Assembly: GCF_030295915.1 (NCBI RefSeq)
Contig: NZ_AP027361.1
Coordinates: 2,914,001 to 2,978,000, forward strand
Direction of reading: 5' to 3'
Origin: Thalassotalea sediminis
GTDB lineage: Bacteria > Pseudomonadota > Gammaproteobacteria > Enterobacterales > Alteromonadaceae
Length of the DNA stretch: 64,000 nt
Below the pieces are notes generated by a model. It saw only the letters and a list, made by a program, of their open reading frames with translations. It did not search any database and was not told the origin of the DNA. The position numbers and the translations under genes were made by a program. Shown piece after piece: positions 34,570 through 43,435 of this stretch. The first letter of the stretch is position 1; each line of letters starts with the position of its first letter.

Positions 34570-35400
34570 TTACTTTTTCTTGTAGACAATACCAGGGTGG
34601 CATCGCAACATTTCAAAATTTTGGTTAAGGCCAGAAAGTGACTCTGAAGCCCCTAAAAATAGGTATCCACCGCTATTTAACACGCCATGAATTTGCGACA
34701 ATATTTGCGCTTTAATCTCAGGTGAAAAATAAATGAGTACATTACGACAAAAAACAATATCGAACCGCCCCATTAAGCTATAACTACCCAATAAATTTAA
34801 TTGACGAAAGTTCACCATTTTTTTGACATGATCTTTTACCTTTAGCATACCGTTGTCACCGTTTTCAAAAAACTGTCGTTTTCTTTCTGGCGATAAACCA
34901 CGAGATAAGGCAAGCGAATCGTAATGTGCATACTTGCAATGATCTAACATCGTATTTGAAATATCAGTACCAATGATCTGCGCACCACCAGGCAAGCTTC
35001 CTGGGTTTGATTGCTGAAATTCTTGCGCAGACATCGCTATTGAATAAGGCTCTTGTCCTGAGGAGCTTGCCGCCGACCAAATTTTGACAGGTGTTCGTTG
35101 ACCTTTAAATTCAGGCAGTATTTTTTTCTTGAGTAACTCAAATGGATATTCATCACGAAACCAAAGTGTTTCATTGGTCGTCATGGCGTCGATTACCGCT
35201 GAACGCAGTTGTCTTTCCATGGGGCTCAACGTTCGAGTAACGAGATCACCTAACGTTAATACGTCAAACTTAGCCATTAATGGTGCTAGACGACTTTTAA
35301 CCAAATATTGTTTATTGTCGCCCAATACGATGCCGCACTGCTGCTCTAAAAACTCTCTAAACTGATGATAACTTTTATCATCAAGCTGTCTAGCTGACAC
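34570..35400 (-). CDS. cheR: Chemotaxis protein methyltransferase CheR
   Basis: CheR methylates glutamates on chemoreceptors using S-adenosylmethionine. The N-terminal helical domain (about 1-75) is followed by the SAM-binding domain with IWSAASSSGQEPYSIAM near 108, IIGTDISNTMLDHC near 142, and FDIVFCRNVLIYFSPEIK near 210. Length is 276 aa. It starts with GTG at 35400 after an AGGA site. It follows cheV by 48 bp, as in other polar flagellar clusters. There is no pentapeptide-binding or TPR extension. Confidence 0.95.
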   Translation of the reverse strand: MSARQLDDKSYHQFREFLEQQCGIVLGDNKQYLVKSRLAPLMAKFDVLTLGDLVTRTLSPMERQLRSAVIDAMTTNETLWFRDEYPFELLKKKILPEFKGQRTPVKIWSAASSSGQEPYSIAMSAQEFQQSNPGSLPGGAQIIGTDISNTMLDHCKYAHYDSLALSRGLSPERKRQFFENGDNGMLKVKDHVKKMVNFRQLNLLGSYSLMGRFDIVFCRNVLIYFSPEIKAQILSQIHGVLNSGGYLFLGASESLSGLNQNFEMLRCHPGIVYKKK

Positions 35401-35448
35401 TATATTTTCCTGCCTTATGCTACTTTTTATATCCTAAACAAGCTTGTA

Positions 35449-36381
35449 CTAGTTCAGTTCGTCTACTTTTAACCATTTTTTTACAGCAGTGGCTAGTTCG
35501 TCTGGGTGGAATTTAGGGATAAAATCTTCAGCACCTACTTTTTCTACCATTGCGTTATTAAAAACACCACTTAATGACGTATGCAATATTACGGGCATTT
35601 TTCTTAACTGCTCATTACTTTTTATTTCCGCTGTTAATGTATAACCATCCATTTCTGGCATTTCGATATCAGAAATAAGTAATGCCACTTTTTCATCAAT
35701 AGATGCACAACCTTCAGCGATTGCATTTAATTGATCCAACGCGTCTTGGCCATTTTTAGCTAACAGCATTTTTAATCCTAACGGTTCCAACGCCCTTTTT
35801 ACTTGATTTCGCGCCACGGTAGAATCATCAGCGATCATAATAACGCGATCTCCCATACTCTCACCAACAGAAGAATCAACAACATCTTCACTCAGGTCTG
35901 TAGAAACTGGGTTTATCTCATTAAGAATTTTTTCAACATCTAAAATTGATACCATTTCATTATCAATTTCAGTAACCGCTGTTAGGTAACTTGATTTTCC
36001 AGCGCCTTCTGGCGGCGGCATTATATCTTGCCAACGAATATTAATAATACGTTCAACACCACCAACTAAAAAGCCTTGAACACTTCTGTTATATTCGGCA
36101 ATGATAACAAATGCATTTTCGTCGGGCACTATTTCAGGCCCCCCTGTTGCTTTGCTCAGATCAATAACTGATATTGTTTGCCCACGTATGTGCGCAACAC
36201 CTTTTACAAATTTATCTTGTTTCGGCAATAAGGTTAGTTTTGGGCAAGGCATAACTTCACGTACTTTAAACACATTAATGCCAAAGCGTTGACGACCCAC
36301 TAATTTAAAAAGTAATAACTCAAGTCTATTTTGTCCCACTAACTGGGTACGCTGATTTACTGAGTCTAAAATTCCTGCCAT
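35449..36381 (-). CDS. cheV: Chemotaxis coupling protein CheV
   Basis: CheV links receptors to CheA and can be phosphorylated for adaptation. Residues about 15-155 are a CheW-like domain (LLFKLVGRQRFGINVFKVREVMPCP; GVAHIRGQTISVIDL). Residues about 178-308 are a receiver domain with acceptor D238 in LLISDIEMPEMDG. Length (310 aa) is typical. It is divergent from flgA across a 174-bp spacer and is probably cotranscribed with cheR. Confidence 0.95.
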   Translation of the reverse strand: MAGILDSVNQRTQLVGQNRLELLLFKLVGRQRFGINVFKVREVMPCPKLTLLPKQDKFVKGVAHIRGQTISVIDLSKATGGPEIVPDENAFVIIAEYNRSVQGFLVGGVERIINIRWQDIMPPPEGAGKSSYLTAVTEIDNEMVSILDVEKILNEINPVSTDLSEDVVDSSVGESMGDRVIMIADDSTVARNQVKRALEPLGLKMLLAKNGQDALDQLNAIAEGCASIDEKVALLISDIEMPEMDGYTLTAEIKSNEQLRKMPVILHTSLSGVFNNAMVEKVGAEDFIPKFHPDELATAVKKWLKVDELN

Positions 36382-36555
36382 AAAAACCTCTAATTATTTT
36401 CCTGCAACCTTTAACGGCTAAAAGGCATAATTCTTGATAGTATACTTAGTTATCATGTTTAGTGCCTATTTATTGACACTAAAGAACTTACATAATGCTC
36501 ACTATTAAGCATAGACGAGTATTTCAAATTCCCTAGTATTTAGATTACAAAATTT

Positions 36556-37248
36556 ATGAGCAAATTAAAGATATTTATCACTTTTTCAATTTTTAGCAGC
36601 TTACTTCTCAGCACATTAAATGCGAAGGAGTTTACACGCGAAGAAATTAAATTATTTGCTAAAAATTATGTGGCGCAACATTTACCCACCTCACAAGGCA
36701 GCAAACGAGTCATTACACCCGCGGATATCGATCCAAGAATACACATAAAACCTTGCTCGGTTCCGTTACAAGCGAATATACCTGAAAATTACTCAACGAG
36801 AAACGTCAATGTTAAAATTTATTGCGAAAGTTCAACACCCTGGAACATTTTTCTTCCCGTTAGAGTCGCTGAAGAGATTCCTGTTTTAGTTGCTAAAATT
36901 AAAATAGCTAAAGGTACTGTACTTGATGAAAGTAATGTTGCAATTGAATGGCGCCCTTTACATCAAACGCGCGGAGAGATTATACGCGACCCTGCAATCG
37001 TGCATGGCGCTCGAAGTAGAAGAAGCCTCACAAGCGGAGCCGTTATTACTAGACGAATGTTTTGTGTCGTATGTAAAGGGGAAAATGTTGTGATTAGTGC
37101 AATAACTGATAACCTAACAATAAAAACGAAAGGAACTGCGCTTGCGAACGGTGTTAGAGGCCAACAAATAAGGGTTCGCAATAACCGTTCTGGCAGAGTA
37201 ATTACAGCAGAAGTTAAAACTATAAACCAAGTAGTGATTAATCTATAA
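36556..37248 (+). CDS. flgA: P-ring assembly chaperone FlgA
   Basis: FlgA is a periplasmic chaperone for FlgI. A signal peptide (IFITFSIFSSLLLSTLNA) ends near residue 23. The C-terminal SAF-type domain shows VAKIKIAKGTVLDESNV, the RSLTSGAVITRRM segment and ANGVRGQQIRVRNNRSGRVITAEV. Length (230 aa) is typical. It precedes flgM, its common neighbour. Confidence 0.93.
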   Translation: MSKLKIFITFSIFSSLLLSTLNAKEFTREEIKLFAKNYVAQHLPTSQGSKRVITPADIDPRIHIKPCSVPLQANIPENYSTRNVNVKIYCESSTPWNIFLPVRVAEEIPVLVAKIKIAKGTVLDESNVAIEWRPLHQTRGEIIRDPAIVHGARSRRSLTSGAVITRRMFCVVCKGENVVISAITDNLTIKTKGTALANGVRGQQIRVRNNRSGRVITAEVKTINQVVINL

Positions 37249-37257
37249 TAAAAACAT

Positions 37258-37284
37258 TAAAGAAACTTATAGTTTTGCCGATAA
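37258..37284 (+). promoter_or_regulatory. Sigma28 (FliA) promoter of flgMN
   Basis: The plus strand reads TAAAGAAA-N11-GCCGATAA. The -10 box is a perfect match to the FliA consensus and spacing is exact. It lies 42 bp before flgM, so the anti-sigma28 gene is under sigma28 feedback control. Confidence 0.9.
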
Positions 37285-37325
37285 AAAAGATAGACACAAC
37301 ATTTGATTGCCTATAGGGTTTTATT

Positions 37326-37649
37326 ATGGCTATGAATATCAACAACTTGTCAAATACAGGACAAGTAAAACAAAAAGTTGAGCAACAATCTCAACTGAAA
37401 CAGCAACAGTCGCAAAATATTGCAAATGCTGATCAAGCAAAAGCGACAAGTAAAGATTCTGTTTCTATTACACCACAAGCAAAGCAGCTTGGCGAATTGC
37501 AAAAGAAAGCCCAAGATGCGCCTGTCGTTAACCAAAAAAAGGTTGATGAGCTTAAAAAAGCAATTGCTTCAGGTGAATACAAAATAGATACAGAAAAATT
37601 AGCGGCAAGTATCGCTAGTTTCGAATTTAAACTGACTGAGTCAGTGTAA
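37326..37649 (+). CDS. flgM: Anti-sigma28 factor FlgM
   Basis: FlgM holds sigma28 inactive until it is exported through the completed hook. The N-terminal half is Gln/Ser-rich and likely disordered. The C-terminal sigma28-binding part reads KVDELKKAIASGEYKIDTEKLAASIASFE, the family signature. Length is 107 aa. A sigma28-type promoter precedes it, and flgN follows by 19 bp. Confidence 0.95.
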   Translation: MAMNINNLSNTGQVKQKVEQQSQLKQQQSQNIANADQAKATSKDSVSITPQAKQLGELQKKAQDAPVVNQKKVDELKKAIASGEYKIDTEKLAASIASFEFKLTESV

Positions 37650-37668
37650 CCTATGTTAAGGAAAGTAA

Positions 37669-38100
37669 GTGGCTGATAACATAAATTACCGTCAACTATT
37701 AGAAAAACAGTTTGCACAATTGCAGCAACTGGAAGCGATCATTGACGAAGAGCGACTTACTTTGCAAAGCAACTCTCCTGACGCGTTAACAGGAATCACC
37801 GAACAAAAAAATACATTATTGCTTGAAATTCAAACGTTAGACCAAGAATTTTCACAAAGTATGGCGTTTAGTGAGCAAAAAGCACGAGGCGAGTTGGACG
37901 AACTTTTATCGTCAATTGAACAAGCCTTATTGCGTTGTAAAGAGAAAAACCAAGTAAACGGTCATATTATTCAGCAATCGCAAATGGCTGTTGAACGCTT
38001 AAAAACGACATTGCTTCAGCAAAATGGCAAATCAACTGTTACCTACGATAAAAAAGGTAAAGCTTCTGGTGGATTAAGTAGCTTAGGCATAAAAGCATAG
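37669..38100 (+). CDS. flgN: Export chaperone FlgN
   Basis: FlgN chaperones FlgK and FlgL. The protein is almost all helix, with LEKQFAQLQQLEAIIDEERLTLQS and the core EQKNTLLLEIQTLDQEF. It starts with GTG at 37669 after AAGGA. Length (143 aa) is typical. It follows flgM and ends before a strong terminator. Confidence 0.92.
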   Translation: MADNINYRQLLEKQFAQLQQLEAIIDEERLTLQSNSPDALTGITEQKNTLLLEIQTLDQEFSQSMAFSEQKARGELDELLSSIEQALLRCKEKNQVNGHIIQQSQMAVERLKTTLLQQNGKSTVTYDKKGKASGGLSSLGIKA

Positions 38101-38120
38101 TAAAGAGTACGAATGATAAA

Positions 38121-38149
38121 AAGGCCTGACAATCTGTCAGGCCTTTTTA
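38121..38149. terminator. Rho-independent terminator between flgN and flgP
   Basis: An 11-bp perfect stem (AAGGCCTGACA / TGTCAGGCCTT) with a 3-base loop and a TTTTT run on the plus strand; A-runs on the other side let it serve flgP (minus) as well. Confidence 0.93.
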
Positions 38150-38175
38150 TTTAATTTATCCAGTCCGAAATAAAG

Positions 38176-38643
38176 TTAGTAATATTTCACTTCTTTAATT
38201 TCTTTTTGTCTGTTATTTGATAAATATATGTCCCAAACATCTTTAAAATCAAGATGTAACTCCGTAGTGTAAGTATCTCCTACAGGGTAACTTTTGACCA
38301 CCTTCGCCCCACGAATAATACCTTGTACAGAGGCTTTAAGGTGCTGATCTTCAACAATCAAATTACGCATTGTTGTGTTACCAGACAGCTGTTGACCGTA
38401 AACTTGTTCGGCGAGTTCAGCATATGCAGCAACTTTCGAGGCATTTATTGCCATCAACATCTTTTGTGTTTTATTTGACGACTTTTGTAAACTAATGGGC
38501 GCTTGACCAATCGCGGTAATTACAGGAAAAGAATCAGGCGTTACCGTCTGCCATTGTACATGTTTGTCGTAAACAGAACTGCACCCGACTGACACTAATG
38601 AAGCGCTCAAACATAGTACTTTGAAAAATGTATGTTGTTTCAT
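38176..38643 (-). CDS. flgP: Outer-membrane lipoprotein FlgP (LPP20 family)
   Basis: FlgP is an outer-membrane lipoprotein of sheathed and polar flagella, required for full motility in V. cholerae. A lipoprotein signal ends in VGC at residue 21. The body has ITAIGQAPIS near 44 and AKVVKSYPVGDTYTTELHLDFKDVWDIY near the end, the LPP20-like core. Length (155 aa) is normal. It follows flgO by 9 bp. Confidence 0.88.
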   Translation of the reverse strand: MKQHTFFKVLCLSASLVSVGCSSVYDKHVQWQTVTPDSFPVITAIGQAPISLQKSSNKTQKMLMAINASKVAAYAELAEQVYGQQLSGNTTMRNLIVEDQHLKASVQGIIRGAKVVKSYPVGDTYTTELHLDFKDVWDIYLSNNRQKEIKEVKYY

Positions 38644-38652
38644 AATGTCTGC

Positions 38653-39318
38653 CTATTGTTGAATTTTCACAGCTCTAGCTTCTTCCAGCATAGCTTCAGA
38701 GTCACGAAGAATCATACCGTCTTTTATCTTTACGTTTTCACTACGTTGCAACTCATCACCAATCACCCATTCAGGAATAAAAGATTGCGCAGTTGCAACT
38801 ACAACACGAGACTGCATACCTATCATACGAGCATTTACCATTACACCACCATTTTGTTTCATCATGGTGCCGGTAACAACGTAGTCAATAATCTGACGTT
38901 CAGGTAACTCCTTCCAGTCGCGACTAAAAACATAATCACCTTCTTTAGTAACACGAATATGCCCTGTTGTTTTAAAATCAACAACAATTAAGCCATGACG
39001 TTGTAACTCGTGAACAAAGCTTTCTGATAGCTGGTTACCTAGCCAATTCGTCGACTCTAAATCAGCTAAGTGCACAAATGACGCGACAGCGACCGGTGTT
39101 TTAGGCGTAACAAAGGTACTACTTTGCAGCATTTGAAATGCTAATCCTTTTACCACATCATTAATCGCATGTTTGGGCAGTTGATAAGCGTCGATTTGAC
39201 CTTTATCTCGATGTGCGGCTTGATAAAAGTCATCATCTGATTCGTTACTGCCGTTTAACGTCATAGTGCTGCACGACACTAACCCTGGCAGTAACATAAG
39301 CATTAACCAATTTTTCAT
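38653..39318 (-). CDS. flgO: Outer-membrane flagellar protein FlgO
   Basis: FlgO acts with FlgP in the outer membrane. A lipoprotein-type signal ends in VSC near residue 17. The FlgO domain shows VAVASFVHLADLESTNWLGNQLSESFVHELQRHGLIVVDFK and the IDYVVTGTMMKQNGGVMVNARMIGMQSRVVVATA core. The frame opens at GTG 39339, but ATG at 39318 has GGGGAG upstream (221 aa). Two sigma54-like promoters lie between it and divergent flgT. Confidence 0.88.
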   Translation of the reverse strand: MKNWLMLMLLPGLVSCSTMTLNGSNESDDDFYQAAHRDKGQIDAYQLPKHAINDVVKGLAFQMLQSSTFVTPKTPVAVASFVHLADLESTNWLGNQLSESFVHELQRHGLIVVDFKTTGHIRVTKEGDYVFSRDWKELPERQIIDYVVTGTMMKQNGGVMVNARMIGMQSRVVVATAQSFIPEWVIGDELQRSENVKIKDGMILRDSEAMLEEARAVKIQQ

Positions 39319-39361
39319 TGAGCTCCCCTCAAATACCACTAAACTCTATTGTGAAACATAA

Positions 39362-39378
39362 AGCACAATTCACGCCAA
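39362..39378 (-). promoter_or_regulatory. Sigma54 promoter of flgOP
   Basis: The minus strand reads TTGGCGT-N5-TGTGC, with GG and GC exactly 10 bases apart. In V. cholerae flgOP is a FlrC/sigma54 target, which supports the call. Confidence 0.6.
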
Positions 39379-39409
39379 CTTTGAATTAACACGGTTAAAA
39401 ATTAAGTAT

Positions 39410-39425
39410 AGGCACAAAACCTGCA
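39410..39425 (+). promoter_or_regulatory. Sigma54 promoter of flgT
   Basis: The plus strand reads AGGCAC-N5-CTGCA, with GG (39411-39412) and GC (39423-39424) exactly 10 bases apart. It would give flgT a leader of about 140 bases. Confidence 0.55.
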
Positions 39426-39577
39426 TTAGCTTAATTTAATCATGTATGGGTCGAGCATTTGACACTCAGTAGCTACTTCAATTGAAATGTCTTATAACTA
39501 CACTTAGTGTTAAGTACGCAGTAGCAAATAGATTACATAAAATGCAGGATCAAGGCCAAGATAGTTCAAGGTGAGCA

Positions 39578-40747
39578 ATGCGATTATTAACCTTTACAAT
39601 ATTATTAGCGTTTTATTTGATAGTGAGCCCATTACACGCCCAGTGGTATGAATCACAAGGTCGAGCCTATGTTATCCAAGGCGATAATATAGCCGCGCGC
39701 ACTCAAGCAATAGAAAATGCGTTAAAAAAAGCACTACTTGTTGCCGGTGCATCAGTATCAAGTGTTCAACAAGTGGTCAATGGATTATTGACACAAAATG
39801 AGATCAATATACGAGCAACGGGCAATATTAATGCGTTTGAACTTGTCGATGAAACGCATGAAGGTAATACTATCACCGTAACCATTCGAGCAGATATTAT
39901 CCCACAAGCGCGGCAATGTTTTTCCGCTGATTACCGCAAATCAATGTTAGTCACTAAAAGTCACTTGGTTCATAGAGAGCAAGCTAATGTAGGTAGCATT
40001 TATGCATTAGATACTGCCATCATGAAACGATTATCTGATCATATAAAACAAGATGGCTCCTATTTGTCTCCTAAATTATCTGTAAAATCGAGTAGCGCAT
40101 TTTCTCGATATAACAACAGCTTACAATTCGATAAAATAAAAGCCATTTCAATGTCTTTAGCAGATATGACAGATAGCCAATATGTTTTATTTTCTGAAAT
40201 AGAAGATATATCGTTCGCAACCGATGAAGAAAATCCTTGGCGGTTTTGGCAAGAAGATATCTTCCAACGTTACTTTCAACTTCGCGTACATATTTTTAAC
40301 GGTACCAATGGTGAAGGTTTATTTGAAAAAACTTACCGTAATGCTGCCCCCTGGCAATTTGGTAAGCGAGAACAAGTAGATCCAAACGCCAGTATCTTTT
40401 GGCAAAGTCAGTACGGGCAAATTGTTGATCAAGTGTTAATGCAAGTTATTACTGATATTGACGACAATATGATGTGCCAACCAACACGCGGAAAAATTGT
40501 ACAAATTACCGGAAATCAAGTGCGGTTTAACCTTGGTAAACAGCATGGCGTACAAATTGGTGACGAATTTTCATTATTGCACTTACAAAACTTTATTGCT
40601 GATAATGGTCATTCATATGCTGGGTTCAATGTCAGCCCATTTAAAGTTAAAGTAACTCAGGTGTCGCAATCTAATGCTGTTGGCCAAACAATTGATGGTG
40701 CAATAATCGATAGTATTCAGTTAAATGACTTAGTTGTGCGTTACTAA
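39578..40747 (+). CDS. flgT: Flagellar H/T-ring-associated protein FlgT
   Basis: FlgT is the Vibrio-type periplasmic H-ring protein that supports the T-ring and stator. A signal peptide (LLTFTILLAFYLIVSPLHA) ends near residue 21. The first domain begins QWYESQGRAYVIQGDNIAARTQAIENALKKALLVAGASVSSVQQV. A middle domain and a C-terminal domain (RGKIVQITGNQVRFNLGKQHGVQIGDEFSLL) follow. Length (389 aa) matches Vibrio FlgT. It diverges from flgOP. Confidence 0.9.
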   Translation: MRLLTFTILLAFYLIVSPLHAQWYESQGRAYVIQGDNIAARTQAIENALKKALLVAGASVSSVQQVVNGLLTQNEINIRATGNINAFELVDETHEGNTITVTIRADIIPQARQCFSADYRKSMLVTKSHLVHREQANVGSIYALDTAIMKRLSDHIKQDGSYLSPKLSVKSSSAFSRYNNSLQFDKIKAISMSLADMTDSQYVLFSEIEDISFATDEENPWRFWQEDIFQRYFQLRVHIFNGTNGEGLFEKTYRNAAPWQFGKREQVDPNASIFWQSQYGQIVDQVLMQVITDIDDNMMCQPTRGKIVQITGNQVRFNLGKQHGVQIGDEFSLLHLQNFIADNGHSYAGFNVSPFKVKVTQVSQSNAVGQTIDGAIIDSIQLNDLVVRY

Positions 40748-40795
40748 AGTGAGTTGATTTTAAGGACACTTAGCGTTTAAATAACGAAAGCTTAT

Positions 40796-40871
40796 GTCCC
40801 TATAGTTTAACTGGATAAAACTGCGGCCTCCTAAGCCGCTGCTCCAGGTTCGAGTCCTGGTGGGGACGCCA
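40796..40871 (+). tRNA. tRNA-Arg (anticodon CCT)
   Basis: A full cloverleaf folds: acceptor GTCCCTA pairs with TGGGGAC, and the anticodon arm is GCGGC-CTCCTAA-GCCGC, giving anticodon CCT (codon AGG). The T-arm GGTTCGAGTCC and an encoded 3' CCA are present. A strong terminator follows directly. Confidence 0.96.
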
Positions 40872-40880
40872 GTAAAGATA

Positions 40881-40917
40881 AAATAAAAAAGCCGCAAAAA
40901 AGCGGCTTTTTTATTTT
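40881..40917 (+). terminator. Terminator after tRNA-Arg
   Basis: A 15-bp stem (AAATAAAAAAGCCGC with its partner) around a short A-loop, ending in TTTTTTATTTT. Nearly symmetrical, so it can serve both strands. Confidence 0.92.
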
Positions 40918-40942
40918 ATCTGCTCAAAAGGTACTAAAGGTA

Positions 40943-41077
40943 CTAATTGGCTAACTCTGTTTCCACTTCCTTGTCGTCTGCAACTGAGGTATTACTCAGT
41001 ACGGCGGTTAATGCCAATACAAAGACTGCTAATATGACGGTTGTCAGTTTTATTCCTTTTGAAGACGACTGTTTCAT
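40943..41077 (-). CDS. Predicted 44-aa membrane or exported peptide
   Basis: ATG at 41077 is preceded by AGGA eight bases upstream. The product has a basic start (MKQSSSKGIK), one hydrophobic stretch (about residues 11-30, TTVILAVFVLALTAVL) and an acidic tail (ADDKEVETELAN). The stretch could be a membrane anchor or an uncleaved signal. It lies between the tRNA terminator and tkt. I do not recognise a family; coding is inferred from the ribosome site and the coherent topology. Confidence 0.5.
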   Translation of the reverse strand: MKQSSSKGIKLTTVILAVFVLALTAVLSNTSVADDKEVETELAN

Positions 41078-41400
41078 TATGTAGTCCTAGTAGGTTTATC
41101 ATTGTTATTTGTCTACTTCGCAACCAACTTAGCGGATAAGTATCTTTAATTCAATCATTTATCTAAAAAATCAGCTATTTTTTAAACAATTGTTGCTTTT
41201 GCGTAAACTTCATTGGTTATTTCTACCTATTTATTTTTGCGAATAACCCGCGATTTTATCGCATATGCAATAGAAACAAGACACCTGTCAACAAAATATA
41301 ACAAATAGCGTAATAACATTTGCAGTCGCGCCATTACTGCGTAAAAATAGCGTCTCTAAAAAACACCCTCAAATGAAAAAATAAAATAGTTGGAGCCACT
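41078..41400. other. Upstream region of tkt, no gene seen
   Basis: About 320 AT-rich bases with no credible ORF. It contains an imperfect stem (GGTTATT near 41214 with AATAACC near 41244). It likely holds the tkt promoter, which I could not place. Confidence 0.5.
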
Positions 41401-43383
41401 ATGCCATCGCGTAAAGATCTCGCTAATGCTATTCGTGCATTAAGCATGGACGCAGTACAACAAGCAAACTCAGGTCACCCAGGAGCCCCAATGGGCATGG
41501 CAGATATTGCCGAAGTTCTTTGGCGCGACTTTCTCAAGCATAACCCTACAGACCCAAATTGGGCTGATCGTGACCGATTTATTCTGTCAAATGGTCATGG
41601 TTCAATGCTTATCTATTCGCTATTGCACTTGTCTGGTTATGATCTTCCCATTGAAGAAATTAAAAACTTTCGTCAGTTGCACTCTAAAACCCCCGGTCAT
41701 CCAGAATATGGATATACACCCGGTGTTGAGACGACAACTGGGCCATTAGGTGCTGGTGTATCAAATGCTGTAGGTATGGCAATTGCTGAAAAAACACTCG
41801 CAGCTCAATTTAACCGTGAAGGTCACGATATTGTCGATCACTTTACTTATTGCTTTTTAGGCGATGGCTGTTTAATGGAAGGTATTTCACACGAAGCATG
41901 TTCTTTAGCGGGTACCTTAGGTTTAGGTAAACTTATTGCTTTTTGGGATGATAATGGCATTTCCATTGATGGTCATGTTGAAGGTTGGTTCTCTGACGAT
42001 ACACCAAAAAGATTTGAGTCTTACGGCTGGCATGTAATTGCCGACGTTGATGGTCATGATCCACACGCCATTAAAGAAGCCATTGAACAAGCGCACTCTA
42101 TTACCGATAAACCAACTATGATTTGCTGCAAAACTATTATTGGTTTTGGTTCACCAAATAAGTCAGGGTCTCATGATTGTCACGGCGCACCATTAGGTCA
42201 TGACGAAATAGCTGCTGCTCGTGAGTTTTTAAACTGGCCTCATGCGCCTTTTGAAGTACCTGCTGATATCTACAGCCAGTGGGATCAAAAAGACAAAGGC
42301 CATTCAGCGCAAACAAGCTGGCAAGCTAAATTCGAAGCTTATAAATCAGCACATCCTGAGTTAGCCGCTGAGTATGAACGTCGAGTAATTAAAGGCGAAC
42401 TTCCAGCTGAATTTGAAGCAAAAGCCAACACGTTTATTAAAGAGTGCCAACAAAAAGCGGAAAGTATTGCTTCTAGAAAAGCATCACAAAATACAATTGA
42501 AACATTTGGAGCAATTTTACCTGAATTATTAGGTGGCTCTGCTGATCTAGCAGGTTCAAACCTAACGCTCTGGTCTGGCTCTAAAGGCATTCAAGACGAT
42601 CCGGCAGGTAATTACATCTATTACGGTGTGCGTGAATTTGGTATGTCAGGTATTATGAATGGTATATCGTTACATGGTGGCTTTATTAACTATGGCGCCA
42701 CATTCATGATGTTCATGGAATATGCGCGTAATGCGGTACGTATGTCTGCGTTAATGGGGATTCAAAATATTTTCGTCTACACCCATGACTCTATTGGCCA
42801 AGGCGAAGACGGCCCAACACACCAGCCAATTGAACAATTAACAAACTTACGTACAACACCTAATATGGTGACATGGCGCCCTGCTGATGCAACAGAAACT
42901 GCAGTCGCGTGGAAAAATGCCGTAGAGCGCCAACAAGCACCAACATCTTTAGTCTTCTCACGCCAAGGATTACCTGCAATTTCACGTGATGACGCACAAG
43001 TAAGTAATATTGCAAAAGGTGGTTACATCGTTAAAGAAAGTAACGGCACACCAGACGTTATACTTATCGCGACTGGTTCAGAAGTTTCGCTGGCACTAAA
43101 AGCAGCTGAAGCGATTGGTAACAATGTGCGTGTAGTATCTATGCCGTCAACTAACATCTTTGACCAACAGAGTGCTGAGTATAAAGAATCGGTATTACCA
43201 AGTGCCGTTACAAAACGCGTTGCGATTGAAGCTGCTCATACTGACTATTGGTATAAGTATGTTGGCTTTGCAGGCAAAGTAGTAGGTATGACAACGTTTG
43301 GTGAATCAGCACCAGGCAATAAGCTTATGGAACATTTTGGATTTACTGTCGAAAATGTAGTTAACACCGTGAATAGCTTATAA
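41401..43383 (+). CDS. tkt: Transketolase
   Basis: Transketolase moves two-carbon units between sugar phosphates in the pentose phosphate pathway, with thiamine diphosphate. N-terminal [18 protein letters not shown]; thiamine-binding [28 protein letters not shown] (GDG...N-type motif); C-terminal [24 protein letters not shown] and [12 protein letters not shown]. Length (660 aa) is full. The start has TTGGAG ten bases upstream. It is followed by epd, pgk and fba, a usual gammaproteobacterial order. Confidence 0.97.
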   Translation: MPSRKDLANAIRALSMDAVQQANSGHPGAPMGMADIAEVLWRDFLKHNPTDPNWADRDRFILSNGHGSMLIYSLLHLSGYDLPIEEIKNFRQLHSKTPGHPEYGYTPGVETTTGPLGAGVSNAVGMAIAEKTLAAQFNREGHDIVDHFTYCFLGDGCLMEGISHEACSLAGTLGLGKLIAFWDDNGISIDGHVEGWFSDDTPKRFESYGWHVIADVDGHDPHAIKEAIEQAHSITDKPTMICCKTIIGFGSPNKSGSHDCHGAPLGHDEIAAAREFLNWPHAPFEVPADIYSQWDQKDKGHSAQTSWQAKFEAYKSAHPELAAEYERRVIKGELPAEFEAKANTFIKECQQKAESIASRKASQNTIETFGAILPELLGGSADLAGSNLTLWSGSKGIQDDPAGNYIYYGVREFGMSGIMNGISLHGGFINYGATFMMFMEYARNAVRMSALMGIQNIFVYTHDSIGQGEDGPTHQPIEQLTNLRTTPNMVTWRPADATETAVAWKNAVERQQAPTSLVFSRQGLPAISRDDAQVSNIAKGGYIVKESNGTPDVILIATGSEVSLALKAAEAIGNNVRVVSMPSTNIFDQQSAEYKESVLPSAVTKRVAIEAAHTDYWYKYVGFAGKVVGMTTFGESAPGNKLMEHFGFTVENVVNTVNSL

Positions 43384-43435
43384 TTTACTGGCACCACGTT
43401 TACGTGGTGCCTTATTCAAAGGTTTTTTTTGAAAC

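Noticed and set aside
36450..36468. AGGCAC-N5-ATGA before cheV as a sigma54 promoter
   Set aside because: The invariant -12 GC is replaced by GA, and it overlaps the palindrome noted above.
40796..40871. tRNA-Arg as an attachment site of a mobile element
   Set aside because: No integrase, no repeated 3' end of the tRNA in the following 500 bases; the neighbours are housekeeping genes.
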